Source: Maribacter ulvicola (GTDB taxonomy: Bacteria > Bacteroidota > Bacteroidia > Flavobacteriales > Flavobacteriaceae). From it: a DNA stretch of 64,000 bases. Shown in pieces: positions 1 to 10,129 of the stretch. Within the stretch, counting starts at the first letter, position 1, and each line of letters begins with the position of its first letter. The notes under the pieces are model-generated. The model worked only from the letters and a program-made list of their open reading frames with translations, made no database searches and was not told where the DNA came from. Made by a program: the position numbers and the translations under genes. The DNA is taken from positions 209,759 through 273,758 of the forward strand of contig NZ_FTMA01000005.1 of the NCBI RefSeq assembly GCF_900155985.1, in the 5' to 3' direction.

Positions 1-1259
1 TTATACTTTTCCCCTAACTCTGTAATTTCTGGCTTCAACACCTTCATTTTTGCCTGAGACAAGTATGACTTGTAGGTTACCGGTGACATTGCCAAACGCA
101 CTAAAATAGTCATTATTACTATAGCAATACCATAAGGAAAATATGTACTGATAAGACCATAAAAGGGTGTAAACACATAACGGTTGATCCAGCCAAAAAT
201 ACCCCAGCCAAAAGGAATAGAATCTACCAGACCTAAATCTTCATATTTAGACAAAGTATCAACATCCGTAGGACCAAAATACCAATGTAAATCTTTAGAG
301 ATTTCTCCGCCTTCCAATTCTACCGGTAAAGCCGATGCATATTCTTTAGTAAAACCAAAAGTTCTACTTTCTTCCTCTACCAAGTTAACCGAAGTCAAAT
401 CTCCACTTTTAAATGGCTCATCTGCAGCCAAAATACTAGAGAAAAAGTGCTGTCTATATGAAATCCACTTTACATCTTCTTCTGCCTCTTCATCATCACT
501 TCCTTCAGAGAGTTTACTGATTTTACCATCTTCATGACTATAAGTTAAACGAGTATACCGATTTTCGTATTCTATACTTTTTGAATGACGAATACCTTTT
601 AGTTTCCAATCTAAGGTTACAGGTTTACTTGTACTTATGACATTATCCAGACCTTTAGATTTGATGGTAAAGTCAACCAAATAATCATTTGGTTTAATAA
701 CATACCTATACTCTAGATATTGTTGGTTTGAAGCTTTCGCTTTTAATGATAATACTTGGTTACCATTGTCATTAGTGATCGATGGCTCAAAATATAGATC
801 CTGAGTATTCAACACTCTATTATCAGAAGTAGCAAAATCCAACCCAAAAGAAGCATTACCATCTTTCACCAAATACACCGGTATAGAATCATAAGTAACG
901 AATTGCTTCATTTTCGCCTCTACTATCTGACCACCTTTATTACTAATTTTTAATAGAAGAACTTCATTTTCCAAAGTCGTAATATCATTAGAAGGTTTTG
1001 TGAAACCAAAAGCCCCTATCTTACCTTGGTAATTAGCAACAGCAGTAGAATCTTGTAAATCTAATTGCGGAATATCTTGAACAACAGTTTCTGTCCCTAA
1101 CTTTTCTGATGCCTTTGCAGCCTCTACTTGTTCTTGCTTTGCCTTTTCTGCCTCTAACTCTTCTGGAGTTGGTTGACTTTGGTAAAACATAAAGATGAGT
1201 ATTCCAAAAATAAGCACGAAACCTATAATGGATTGTACATCAAATTTCTTTTCTTCCAT
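1..1259 (-). CDS. yidC: Membrane protein insertase YidC (partial, 3' end outside window)
   Basis: YidC inserts and folds inner-membrane proteins, with or without SecYEG. About 419 codons are visible from the ATG at 1259; the C-terminal part lies beyond base 1. The protein opens with MEEKKFDVQ and one membrane segment (about residues 10-25, rich in I/F/L), followed by a Glu/Lys/Gln-rich linker and a large periplasmic beta-rich domain (about 70-350). It then enters the conserved insertase domain (YFPYGIAIVIMTILVRLAMSP followed by YKSYLSQ), where the window cuts it. It lies 69 bp downstream of pyrG on the same strand, so co-transcription is likely. The call rests on overall architecture and the conserved start of the insertase domain. 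Confidence 0.93.
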   Translation of the reverse strand, partial: MEEKKFDVQSIIGFVLIFGILIFMFYQSQPTPEELEAEKAKQEQVEAAKASEKLGTETVVQDIPQLDLQDSTAVANYQGKIGAFGFTKPSNDITTLENEVLLLKISNKGGQIVEAKMKQFVTYDSIPVYLVKDGNASFGLDFATSDNRVLNTQDLYFEPSITNDNGNQVLSLKAKASNQQYLEYRYVIKPNDYLVDFTIKSKGLDNVISTSKPVTLDWKLKGIRHSKSIEYENRYTRLTYSHEDGKISKLSEGSDDEEAEEDVKWISYRQHFFSSILAADEPFKSGDLTSVNLVEEESRTFGFTKEYASALPVELEGGEISKDLHWYFGPTDVDTLSKYEDLGLVDSIPFGWGIFGWINRYVFTPFYGLISTYFPYGIAIVIMTILVRLAMSPVTYKSYLSQAKMKVLKPEITELGEKY

Positions 1260-1328
1260 GTGATATTTCTAATTAATTGGGAATCATTTGAATTTGTTAG
1301 AACGCAAATATATGTCCAAATATGATGT

Positions 1329-2981
<1,653 letters not shown>

Positions 2982-3025
2982 TTACGGGATACAAAGTTAC
3001 AAATTGAGGTGAGAACTTAACGGGT

Positions 3026-3259
3026 TTACTTAGGAAAATGTTTTTGTATTTTTCGAATTATTGATTCTAAGCCGTTTGTTTTGATTTCTAGCATAGATTG
3101 CAATAAATCTCCCAATTTACCATTAGGAAATCCTTTTTGCTTAAACCATACTAAGTAGGGTTCTGGCAAATCTATTAAATACCTACCCTTATACTTACCA
3201 AACGGCATTCGGTAATGGGCCAGTTCTATTAATTTTTCCTTATCCGGATTTATTTCCAT
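3026..3259 (-). CDS. DUF3820 family small protein
   Basis: A 77-aa protein with the family signature MPFGKYKGR at about residues 18-26, then the hydrophobic-aromatic stretch LPEPYLVWFKQKGFPNGKLG. No signal peptide or membrane segment is seen, so it should be cytosolic. The family's biochemical role is not established. The same FGKxKGK core occurs at the C-terminus of the exonuclease at 30912-31688, which hints at a nucleic-acid link (inference). It is divergent from the TIM-barrel isomerase gene at 3308 with 48 bp between the starts, and 59 bp upstream of pyrG. Confidence 0.8.
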   Translation of the reverse strand: MEINPDKEKLIELAHYRMPFGKYKGRYLIDLPEPYLVWFKQKGFPNGKLGDLLQSMLEIKTNGLESIIRKIQKHFPK

Positions 3260-3307
3260 TTTTAGAACTAAAAAATTTATCTTTAGAAAATCAACAACTC
3301 AAACAAC

Positions 3308-4177
3308 ATGAAACGAAGAAATTTTATTGGAACCTCAGCGGCTGCCTCTGTTGGATTCTTAACCACCTCAGCGGCGGCAGCAAACAATAAAAAACCCGAT
3401 ACCACGGCAAAATTAAAGTACAATATTAACCATAGTGTTTGTTATTGGTGCTATGGAAGCATCCCTTTTGAAGATTTTCTTAAAAATTTAGTAGAACTTG
3501 ATATTCGTGCTGTTGACCTAGTAGGTCCTGATGAATTTCCTCTTCTTAAAAAATATAACATTCACGCCTCTATGTGCTGGGGTGCCGGCATGGGCATAGA
3601 AAAAGGATGGAACGACCTTTCTTTACATGAAGAACTAATTGCAGACTACGAACGTGTTATCCCTTTAGTGGCAGAAGCAGGCTACACCAACCTTATCTGC
3701 TTTAGCGGTAATAGAAACGGAATGAACGACTTAGTGGGCTTACGTAATTGCGCAATAGGATTGAAGAAACTAATGCCCTTAGCCGAAAAGCATGGTGTAG
3801 TGCTACAAATGGAACTTTTAAACAGCAAGGTAAACCATAAAGATTATATGTGCGATACTTCTGAATGGGGCGTATCTCTTTGCCAAGCCATAGGTTCTGA
3901 AAGCTTTAAACTTTTGTATGACATTTACCACATGCAAATTATGGAAGGTGATATCATAAGGAATATTGAAGATTACCACCAATATTATGGACACTACCAT
4001 ACTGGAGGAAACCCTGGCAGACATGAAATTGATGAAACTCAAGAAATTTTCTATCCAGCGGTAATGAAAGCTATTTTAAAGACTGGTTACAAAGGTCACG
4101 TAGCGCAAGAATTCGTGCCAAGCTGGGACGACAAAATAGCCGCCTTAAAACAAGGTGTTACTATTTGTGATGTGTAA
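3308..4177 (+). CDS. Tat-exported TIM-barrel sugar isomerase/hydroxypyruvate isomerase-like protein
   Basis: A 289-aa protein of the AP-endonuclease-2/xylose-isomerase-like TIM-barrel superfamily, closest in style to hydroxypyruvate isomerase (Hyi). It starts MKRRNFIGTSAAA, a twin-arginine signal (RRxFI), followed by an Ala-rich cleavage region near residue 25, so the folded enzyme is probably exported by Tat. Candidate metal and catalytic residues are in VVLQMELLN (Glu), LLYDIYHMQI (Asp, His), HYHTGGNPGRHE (His) and VAQEFVPSW (Glu). The substrate cannot be read from sequence. It stands alone, with no sugar-pathway neighbours, and is followed by an inverted-repeat element. The annotation as hydroxypyruvate isomerase specifically is uncertain; the superfamily is secure. 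Confidence 0.8.
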   Translation: MKRRNFIGTSAAASVGFLTTSAAAANNKKPDTTAKLKYNINHSVCYWCYGSIPFEDFLKNLVELDIRAVDLVGPDEFPLLKKYNIHASMCWGAGMGIEKGWNDLSLHEELIADYERVIPLVAEAGYTNLICFSGNRNGMNDLVGLRNCAIGLKKLMPLAEKHGVVLQMELLNSKVNHKDYMCDTSEWGVSLCQAIGSESFKLLYDIYHMQIMEGDIIRNIEDYHQYYGHYHTGGNPGRHEIDETQEIFYPAVMKAILKTGYKGHVAQEFVPSWDDKIAALKQGVTICDV

Positions 4178-4184
4178 TTTATTT

Positions 4185-4321
4185 AAGTGAGATTAGTGAA
4201 ATAGTATGTAAGGGAACTAATGTTTTTTGTGATTAAGCAATAAAAATAGCAATTTAAATGTTGCTTTTTCATACCTCCAATCTAAAACCAATCTACTATT
4301 TCACTAAACCACTATCTCATT
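4185..4321. repeat. Imperfect long inverted repeat (REP/MITE-like or structured convergent terminator)
   Basis: Fills the gap between two convergent genes. A perfect 14-bp inverted repeat, TTAGTGAAATAGTA at 4193-4206 and TACTATTTCACTAA at 4294-4307, is extended outward by TGAGAT at 4188-4193 and its complement near 4314-4320. The right arm has about 7 extra bases. Inside, GTATG (4204-4208) pairs with CATAC (4270-4274), and AGCAA/TTGCT (4248-4252/4261-4265) forms a small hairpin followed by Ts. No second copy was noticed in this window. Confidence 0.5.
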
Positions 4322-4327
4322 TTTAAT

Positions 4328-4864
4328 CTAATATTCTCTTAAAGCCTCCTCTATTTCTTGTACCCAACGTTCTTGTACAGGTAAATTTCTAGAGTAGTTG
4401 GTTTCTGAATCGTATCTATTCTGATAGTCGTTCAGTTGTCGAATGGTGGCTTTATAGATTTTACGAATCTCTTCTTTTACATTCTTTGTAAATTTTGTCT
4501 CTGCCAGTTGCTTTCGCAATTTGCGTGCATAAAGCTCGGTAATATCAAAATGTAATTGTTCATGTAATAAGGTAACATCATTACACAGTTCAGGTTTATA
4601 CCATGACTTGGTTGGATAAAAATAGGCGAACACTTTATAATCTACCTGTAGTTCATTATTCTCGTAAAAAGTGGTAAAGCGATACGTTATACCACTTGCG
4701 GTGGTAGCTGCAGCTCTTGAAGTTATGGGAGCAGCACCTCTAAAATCGTTCCAAGTAAATCTAAAACCTGGTTCCCAAGACATTACTTCTTGACTCTGAA
4801 TATTTGAAAAGATCAGTAGCGCTAAAAGAAATAAAGTGGAATGTGCTTTTTTTATAAGTCCCAA
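4328..4864 (-). CDS. DUF922 family putative secreted Zn-protease
   Basis: A 178-aa protein with an N-terminal signal peptide (hydrophobic FLLALLIFSNIQS, about residues 11-23). It carries the HExxH zinc-protease motif in LLHEQLHFDITE (about residues 103-114) and a Lys/Arg-rich helical C-terminus. DUF922 members are predicted periplasmic zinc-dependent proteases, but no substrate is known. The start overlaps the end of the OsmC gene upstream by 13 bp, so it is the last gene of the guaA > LysM/PBP1 > OsmC > DUF922 run and is probably translationally coupled. Confidence 0.78.
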   Translation of the reverse strand: MGLIKKAHSTLFLLALLIFSNIQSQEVMSWEPGFRFTWNDFRGAAPITSRAAATTASGITYRFTTFYENNELQVDYKVFAYFYPTKSWYKPELCNDVTLLHEQLHFDITELYARKLRKQLAETKFTKNVKEEIRKIYKATIRQLNDYQNRYDSETNYSRNLPVQERWVQEIEEALREY

Positions 4865-5256
4865 TGATAAGTAATTACTTTCTCAATATCTGGGTGCAAA
4901 CTATGGTGCACAGGGCAAGTATTAGCCGTGTGCACCAAAATTTTTTTATTCTTATCTGAAATATCCTTTGGCAAATGCACTTCTACTTCTATTTTAGAAA
5001 TTCTTCTAGGTGAAGTTGCCATGTGCTTGGTAACAGAAGCCGTTGTACCTTTTAGATCTACTTCTAGTCCGTTAGCCTTTATACCCATCATTGTCAACAT
5101 ACAACTTGCCAAGCCTGTTGCAACAGTATCAGTAGGTGAAAATGCCTGACCCAAACCGTTGTTATCTAGCGGTGCGTCCGTAACAAAAGAATCGTTTGAT
5201 TTTAAATGAATGCATTCCGTTCTTAACCCTCCGTTGTACGTAACTTTTGATGTCAT
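4852..5256 (-). CDS. OsmC family protein
   Basis: A 134-aa OsmC/Ohr-fold protein. Proteins of this family reduce organic or fatty-acid hydroperoxides with a pair of cysteines. Both are present: C52 in GLASCMLTMMG and C114 in ANTCPVHHSLHP. No signal peptide is seen, so it should be cytosolic. It sits 1 bp after the LysM/PBP1 gene and overlaps the DUF922 gene, inside a four-gene minus-strand operon headed by guaA. Whether it acts as Ohr-type peroxidase or a more general OsmC cannot be decided here. Confidence 0.88.
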   Translation of the reverse strand: MTSKVTYNGGLRTECIHLKSNDSFVTDAPLDNNGLGQAFSPTDTVATGLASCMLTMMGIKANGLEVDLKGTTASVTKHMATSPRRISKIEVEVHLPKDISDKNKKILVHTANTCPVHHSLHPDIEKVITYHWDL

Positions 5257-5257
5257 T

Positions 5258-7435
5258 TTAGTCTATGGTTTCTATTCTTAAATCATCAATCATCAGAATA
5301 TAGGATGCCCGGTTATAATACCCGGTCACACCCTTTCTTTGATAATTGAACTTATTACCGTTATATTCTGTTTCACCTATAAATTTTGAAACATCTACTA
5401 AATTGTTGTTATAGGCCAGTTTCAACAAAAGATCATAGGTAATGTCAAAACCTCTTACCGCATATCTATTTGGGTCATCACCAAAACGTTCTCTATATCG
5501 TTCAACAAATGAATTATTTTTCACTTGACGATTTACTGATGGATAGGTAAACTTTAAATTAGATAAATGCGTGTTTGATATAACATTATTTTCAAAAGCG
5601 GAATTCATATCTGTTGTAAACATGCGAACACTCACTTTATCTTTACCCAATATAGGATCAAAAGCGGTATTGTTGAATGAATTTAAAATAGATACTACAC
5701 TAGCAATTAATTTATAATTATCAGATTCTACAAAAACCCAATTAGGAACTTTATCTGAAAGTAATGCCCGTAATTTATCTCTATTAATACCAATATTTTT
5801 TTCCTCTTCTTTTACCACAACCACTTTAGCTGTTGGAAAACGTTTTAGAATTGTTTCTTTCTCCTTTTTATTATCCTCATCCGCTATTACTAAAAGTGTC
5901 TCTTCTTTATGGTTGGTTTCCACATAATCTAACATGTGTTTCCAAAGCACTTCTTCATCAGTATATGAATAGAACACGTTATCCAAACTTAAATCACTTT
6001 TAGCGGTTACAGGCGCTACCACAGGAACATTAAATTTAGATGCCTGTACCGCTGTTTCCTTTAATGATAAAATATCCAAAGGACCAAAAACAGCACTATA
6101 ATTCCCTAATTGCTCTTTTTGCAGTAACTGTTTGGTCTTAACCAGATCTAGTTGATTGTCCAACGTTTTCACATCTATAGAAACCCCCAGTGATTTCATA
6201 GAATCAATAGCCACTAACGCGCCAGAGTAAAGACCTAGGCTAACGGTCATATCTCTTCTTGCATTTATCGTTTTTTCAGCACTGGTCTTGTCTGCTAAAT
6301 TTACTTTATCTAACCTAAATGGCAACAGAAACAATACTTTTGGTTGTACCGTAGCATTTATACTATCCAATAAATTAATCTTATCCAATACCAAAGCATT
6401 TCTAACTTCAAAATCACCAACCTTATTTTTAGGTAGTTTTAAAACCATACCTGCTTTAAGTCCGTCTTTTAGATCCGGATTCAAGACAACCAATTCTGCC
6501 CATGTCATTCCAAATTTTCTAGTTAACCTAAACTCATTCTGCTTTGGCTTAACTTCATAAAAAATATAATTATCCGTATTTATTTCCCCTACCTCCAATT
6601 TCTTCTCAGGAATACGAATTATCATACCTTCTTTTAACCCACCTTGTTCTGTAATTTCAGGATTTAAACGAACTATTTCGTCTGACTTTACACCAAATTC
6701 TTTTTCTAGGCGATAGAAATTCATTTTGGCAGGCACCGTATATGACGTATATAATTGTGTAACCTGGTTCTTAACGGTACTACCCGCAATTTTTGGCATT
6801 AACAGTTCATATCCTTCAGACAAATAATTGTTAGCGGCAGACAGTCCCGGGTTTAGCTCAAGCATTCTTTCTATAGTAATACCATACTTATGAGCGATGC
6901 TCCATCTGGTTTCTTTTTCAGCAACAATGTATTTTTCGAAATCACCTTGATTCTCAACTACTTCTACAGCTTTAGGAGTACGATACTTTGGAATCCGCAA
7001 GTCCATCTTTTTTTGCAACGACGAAGCATATAATTTAGGATTGTACTTTTTAAGCTCCTCCTCTGTTATATTATACATTTGCGTAATACCAAATATTGTC
7101 TCTTTCTTCTTAACGCGATGCTCCGTATAACCTACCGGCACTCTTGATTTCACAGAATCCTGAACAGCAATATTAAATGTCGACTTACTTGTTTGCTCAA
7201 CTATCTTTTTACCAGGAACTACCAATATTGTGTTTGACCTTAGTTTCTGACCTTCTTTAATCTCTTTATTGTACCGTAATATACTTGCAGTTGAAACCCC
7301 GTATAATTTAGATATACTTTCTAAAGTTTCTCCAGATTTTACTTGATGGGTATCAAATTTTTGTGACATTGCCGTGCAAGACACCAATAAACAAAATGAC
7401 CCAATTAAGTAAACTTGATTAAATATATACCTCAT
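5258..7435 (-). CDS. Lipoprotein with five LysM-like repeats fused to a type 1 periplasmic-binding-protein domain
   Basis: A 725-aa envelope protein. The N-terminus has a hydrophobic segment and lipobox LLVSC (Cys20), suggesting a lipoprotein. Five LysM-like modules follow: about residues 28-75 (HQVKSGETLESISKLYGV), 104-150, 167-215, 228-277 and 289-337, each ending in a (V/I)PxK-type segment. LysM domains bind N-acetylglucosamine glycans such as peptidoglycan. The C-terminal half (about 365-725) resembles the type 1 periplasmic-binding fold of ABC-transporter substrate-binding proteins. No transporter genes are nearby, so a sensory or cell-wall role is as likely as uptake (inference). It lies 1 bp after guaA and 1 bp before osmC. 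Confidence 0.82.
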   Translation of the reverse strand: MRYIFNQVYLIGSFCLLVSCTAMSQKFDTHQVKSGETLESISKLYGVSTASILRYNKEIKEGQKLRSNTILVVPGKKIVEQTSKSTFNIAVQDSVKSRVPVGYTEHRVKKKETIFGITQMYNITEEELKKYNPKLYASSLQKKMDLRIPKYRTPKAVEVVENQGDFEKYIVAEKETRWSIAHKYGITIERMLELNPGLSAANNYLSEGYELLMPKIAGSTVKNQVTQLYTSYTVPAKMNFYRLEKEFGVKSDEIVRLNPEITEQGGLKEGMIIRIPEKKLEVGEINTDNYIFYEVKPKQNEFRLTRKFGMTWAELVVLNPDLKDGLKAGMVLKLPKNKVGDFEVRNALVLDKINLLDSINATVQPKVLFLLPFRLDKVNLADKTSAEKTINARRDMTVSLGLYSGALVAIDSMKSLGVSIDVKTLDNQLDLVKTKQLLQKEQLGNYSAVFGPLDILSLKETAVQASKFNVPVVAPVTAKSDLSLDNVFYSYTDEEVLWKHMLDYVETNHKEETLLVIADEDNKKEKETILKRFPTAKVVVVKEEEKNIGINRDKLRALLSDKVPNWVFVESDNYKLIASVVSILNSFNNTAFDPILGKDKVSVRMFTTDMNSAFENNVISNTHLSNLKFTYPSVNRQVKNNSFVERYRERFGDDPNRYAVRGFDITYDLLLKLAYNNNLVDVSKFIGETEYNGNKFNYQRKGVTGYYNRASYILMIDDLRIETID

Positions 7436-7436
7436 A

Positions 7437-8969
7437 CTATTCCCATTCTATTGTTGCTGGTGGCTTTGAACTTATATCATATACGACACGATTGACCCCA
7501 GGGACTTTATTAATGATATCATTTGATACTTTTTGTAGAAACTCATAGGGCAGATTCACCCAATCCGCAGTCATACCATCGGTACTTTCTACAGCTCTAA
7601 GTGCCACACATTTTTCATAGGTACGCTCGTCACCCATTACACCAACACTATTTACCGGCAATAACATAGCCCCTGCTTGCCACACCTTATCATATAAATC
7701 CCATTTCTTTAACCCGTTGATAAAAATGGCATCTACTTCTTGTAAAATAGCTACTTTCTCTGGTGTAATATCCCCAAGAATACGAATTGCCAGACCAGGA
7801 CCTGGGAACGGATGCCTTCCTAACAAAGCTTTATCTATACCCATGCTAGCCCCAACTCTTCGGACCTCATCTTTAAACAACATTTTCAAAGGTTCAACCA
7901 CTTTCAATTTCATAAAATCTGGCAGACCTCCTACATTATGATGACTCTTTATCGTTTGTGACGGACCACCAGTAGCCGATACCGATTCTATAACATCTGG
8001 ATAAATTGTACCTTGAGCCAACCATTTTGCATTTTCTACCAAATGCGATTCATCATCAAAAACTTCTATAAATACACGGCCAATAGTTTTTCTTTTCGTT
8101 TCTGGGTCGCTCTCACCTGCCAAATCATCCAAAAAGCGTGCCGAAGCATCTACCCCTTTAACATTTAAGCCCATACCTTCATATTGCTTTAATACATCGG
8201 CAAACTCATTCTTTCTTAAGAGACCGTTATTCACAAAAATACAATGAAGGTTTTTGCCTATTGCCTTGTGTAACAATACTGCTGCTACAGAAGAATCTAC
8301 ACCACCTGATAATCCTAAAATTACCTTTTCATTACCAATGGTCTCTTTTAATTCTGCCACCGTTTTATCCACAAAGGCATCGGGAGTCCAAGTTTGTTCC
8401 ATTTTGGCAATATGTACCAAGAAGTTTTCCAACACTTGTTTTCCATCCTTAGAGTGATAAACCTCTGGGTGAAATTGAATAGCATAAGTTTCTTCCCCTT
8501 CAAATTTATAGGCGGCATTTTCCACATCATGGGTACTTGCCAATAAGGTGGTATTTTCTGGTAGATGTTTAATCGTATCTGCATGGCTCATCCACACTTG
8601 GCTACCTGTACCAACCTTATCAAAAAATGGCTCATTCTCCTTAACAAAACTAAGGTTGGCACGACCATATTCCCTTGTATTTGATTTTTCTACACTACCC
8701 CCATTAAAATGCGCCAAATATTGTGCGCCATAACATACGCCCAATAATGGTTTTTTACCTCTGATCTCTGACAGATCAGGATGCACTGCATCGTCACCTC
8801 TAACAGATAAAGGAGACCCGGAAAGAATCACCGCTTTATACTCAGAAAGGTCTTTTGGTAGTTTATTATAAGGTTTAATTTCGGAAAAAATATTCAGTTC
8901 ACGTACGCGTCTTCCAATCAATTGGGTGTACTGTGAACCAAAATCTAGTATCAGGACTTTATTTTGCAT
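7437..8969 (-). CDS. guaA: GMP synthase (glutamine-hydrolysing)
   Basis: Converts XMP to GMP using glutamine and ATP. I place the start at the ATG encoding [20 protein letters not shown] (8969), five codons inside the longest open frame, because homologues begin there; this gives 510 aa. The glutamine amidotransferase domain has the nucleophile in GVCYGAQ and the HPE triad in QFHPEVYH. The ATP pyrophosphatase domain has the P-loop [10 protein letters not shown], and the C-terminal dimerisation domain ends KPPATIEWE, a hallmark of GuaA. It heads the operon with the LysM, OsmC and DUF922 genes. Confidence 0.98.
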   Translation of the reverse strand: MQNKVLILDFGSQYTQLIGRRVRELNIFSEIKPYNKLPKDLSEYKAVILSGSPLSVRGDDAVHPDLSEIRGKKPLLGVCYGAQYLAHFNGGSVEKSNTREYGRANLSFVKENEPFFDKVGTGSQVWMSHADTIKHLPENTTLLASTHDVENAAYKFEGEETYAIQFHPEVYHSKDGKQVLENFLVHIAKMEQTWTPDAFVDKTVAELKETIGNEKVILGLSGGVDSSVAAVLLHKAIGKNLHCIFVNNGLLRKNEFADVLKQYEGMGLNVKGVDASARFLDDLAGESDPETKRKTIGRVFIEVFDDESHLVENAKWLAQGTIYPDVIESVSATGGPSQTIKSHHNVGGLPDFMKLKVVEPLKMLFKDEVRRVGASMGIDKALLGRHPFPGPGLAIRILGDITPEKVAILQEVDAIFINGLKKWDLYDKVWQAGAMLLPVNSVGVMGDERTYEKCVALRAVESTDGMTADWVNLPYEFLQKVSNDIINKVPGVNRVVYDISSKPPATIEWE

Positions 8970-9042
8970 GGGCAAAAATAGCAAATTGACCGTTCTTGAA
9001 AAGTATCTTTTGGTATATTTAAACCAGATTTAAACATTTTTT

Positions 9043-9768
9043 ATGAAACACATTAGTGCATTTATTTTTGGAGCAGCAATTATCATTGCCGCATATTTTT
9101 TGGGCAACGCATATATACAAAGGGCAAACCCACCCCAAAAGATTTCAGTTACCGGTTTGGGCAACGAAAATTTTACCTCTGACTTAATTGTTTGGGAAGG
9201 TCAATTTTCTGCCAATAGTACCGTTTTAAAAACTGCTTTTGACCAATTAAATCAAGACAAAGAAATTGTTCGCCAATATTTAACCTCTAAAGGCATTAAT
9301 GCCAACAGCATAATTTTTAACAGTGTACAAACTACTGAAATGCGAGATAACCAATATGAAAATGGTAATTACGTTGGTAGTATTTTTAGAGGCTATCAAT
9401 TAACACAAACCTTAAAAATAGAATCTGAAAACGTTACCCTAATAGAAGGCGTATCTAGAGAAATTACAGAATTATTGAACAAGGGTGTTCAGTTCAACTC
9501 TTCGCCTCCAAGGTATTATTACACAAAATTGGCCGACCTGAAAATTGAAATGATTTCAAAAGCTACGGAAGATGCTAGAATACGTGCAGAAAAAATAGCA
9601 GAAAATGCAGGTAGTAATTTAGGAGATCTGGTTTCTGCCAGCATGGGCGTTTTTCAAATTACAGGTCAAAATTCTGGAGAAGATTACAGTTGGGGAGGCG
9701 CCTATAATACCTCTTCTAAAAACAAAACCGCGTCTATTACTATGAGATTAGAGTATAAAGTAAAGTAA
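9043..9768 (+). CDS. SIMPL (DUF541) domain protein
   Basis: A 241-aa protein with an N-terminal membrane anchor or uncleaved signal (about residues 5-22) followed by a SIMPL/DUF541 domain starting around KISVTGLGNENFTSDL. Related proteins are periplasmic or surface proteins (for example BP26/OMP28 types) without a firmly established enzymatic role. The C-terminal repeat region DARIRAEKIAENAGSNLGDL is typical of the family. It is divergent from guaA (73 bp between starts). It is followed by a gene-free region that holds terminators oriented against it. Confidence 0.82.
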   Translation: MKHISAFIFGAAIIIAAYFLGNAYIQRANPPQKISVTGLGNENFTSDLIVWEGQFSANSTVLKTAFDQLNQDKEIVRQYLTSKGINANSIIFNSVQTTEMRDNQYENGNYVGSIFRGYQLTQTLKIESENVTLIEGVSREITELLNKGVQFNSSPPRYYYTKLADLKIEMISKATEDARIRAEKIAENAGSNLGDLVSASMGVFQITGQNSGEDYSWGGAYNTSSKNKTASITMRLEYKVK

Positions 9769-9823
9769 GACATTTCTTTGATCAATTTCATTTATTAATA
9801 TAACCAAACAGTATATAAAATGT

Positions 9824-9850
9824 AAAAGCCCGGTAATCACCCGGGCTTTT
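9824..9850. terminator. Bidirectional intrinsic terminator
   Basis: The stem is GCCCGG(T)/(A)CCGGGC, with AAAA before and TTTT after, so it can function on both strands. On the plus strand it follows the SIMPL gene by 55 bp. On the minus strand it ends the tiny unit at 9854-9898. Confidence 0.8.
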
Positions 9851-9898
9851 CATTCAACCAATTATCAAACCGAATACATTAAAAAAAATCTTTTTCAT
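9824..9898 (-). ncRNA. Candidate small transcript/micropeptide unit 1 (orphan)
   Basis: On the minus strand an ATG at 9898 opens a 14-codon frame, MKKIFFNVFGLIIG, whose TGA (9856-9854) ends 3 nt before the 9850-9824 terminator. The last codons include the ATTGGTT heptamer (complement of 9856-9862), 5 nt from the terminator's flanking A-run. A weak -7-like box (TAGTCTTTG) lies about 20 nt upstream. No longer gene follows on this strand, so this is not an attenuator of a downstream protein gene. It could act as RNA, as a peptide, or be a decayed remnant; coding is unproven. Confidence 0.35.
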
Positions 9899-9955
9899 AA
9901 CAACCTGTATTCAAAGACTAAGTCGTTACCTTTATTATCACCTTACATTCATCCT

Positions 9956-9989
9956 AAAAAAAAAAGCTCAGGAACCACCCTGAGCTTTT
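9956..9989 (-). terminator. Strong minus-strand intrinsic terminator
   Basis: The stem is GCTCAGG/CCTGAGC with a short loop, followed on the minus strand by ten consecutive Ts (9965-9956). No minus-strand protein gene lies within the preceding 140 bp, so it ends an orphan transcript that starts upstream of the PNPOx-like gene at 10130. Confidence 0.8.
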
Positions 9990-10047
9990 AAATAAACCAA
10001 TTTTAAACCAAAGCTTAAAAATTGAACCTAATCAATTTCCTTTTCAC
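9956..10047 (-). ncRNA. Candidate small transcript unit 2 (orphan, paralogue of unit 1)
   Basis: The minus strand carries a GTG-started 10-codon frame (KRKLIRFNF after the start, stop at 10015-10017). Then comes GGTTTAAAATTGGTT (ATTGGTT complement at 9995-10001), then 5 nt and the terminator. The segment GGTTT(R)A(W)AATTGGTT-N5-AAAAGC aligns with unit 1 just downstream, so the two look like tandem relatives. The reading frame is weaker than in unit 1 and the product may be purely RNA. Confidence 0.35.
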
Positions 10048-10129
10048 AGCTATTACTTAGATAACAACCAACTTCTCTTATACCCTACCCATAAATCGTA
10101 TTATTTTTACTTTAAAATAAATTACAAGT

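Larger units (their letters stand above)
9769..10129. other. Gene-free stretch holding two small terminator-ended units
   Basis: No protein gene of normal size lies here. The stretch holds two intrinsic-terminator hairpins with their best T-tracts on the minus strand. Each is preceded on that strand by a tiny reading frame and an ATTGGTT heptamer. The flanking genes are both plus-strand, so minus-strand terminators here cannot serve them; the 9824-9850 hairpin could double as the SIMPL gene terminator because it also has Ts on the plus side. Confidence 0.6.
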
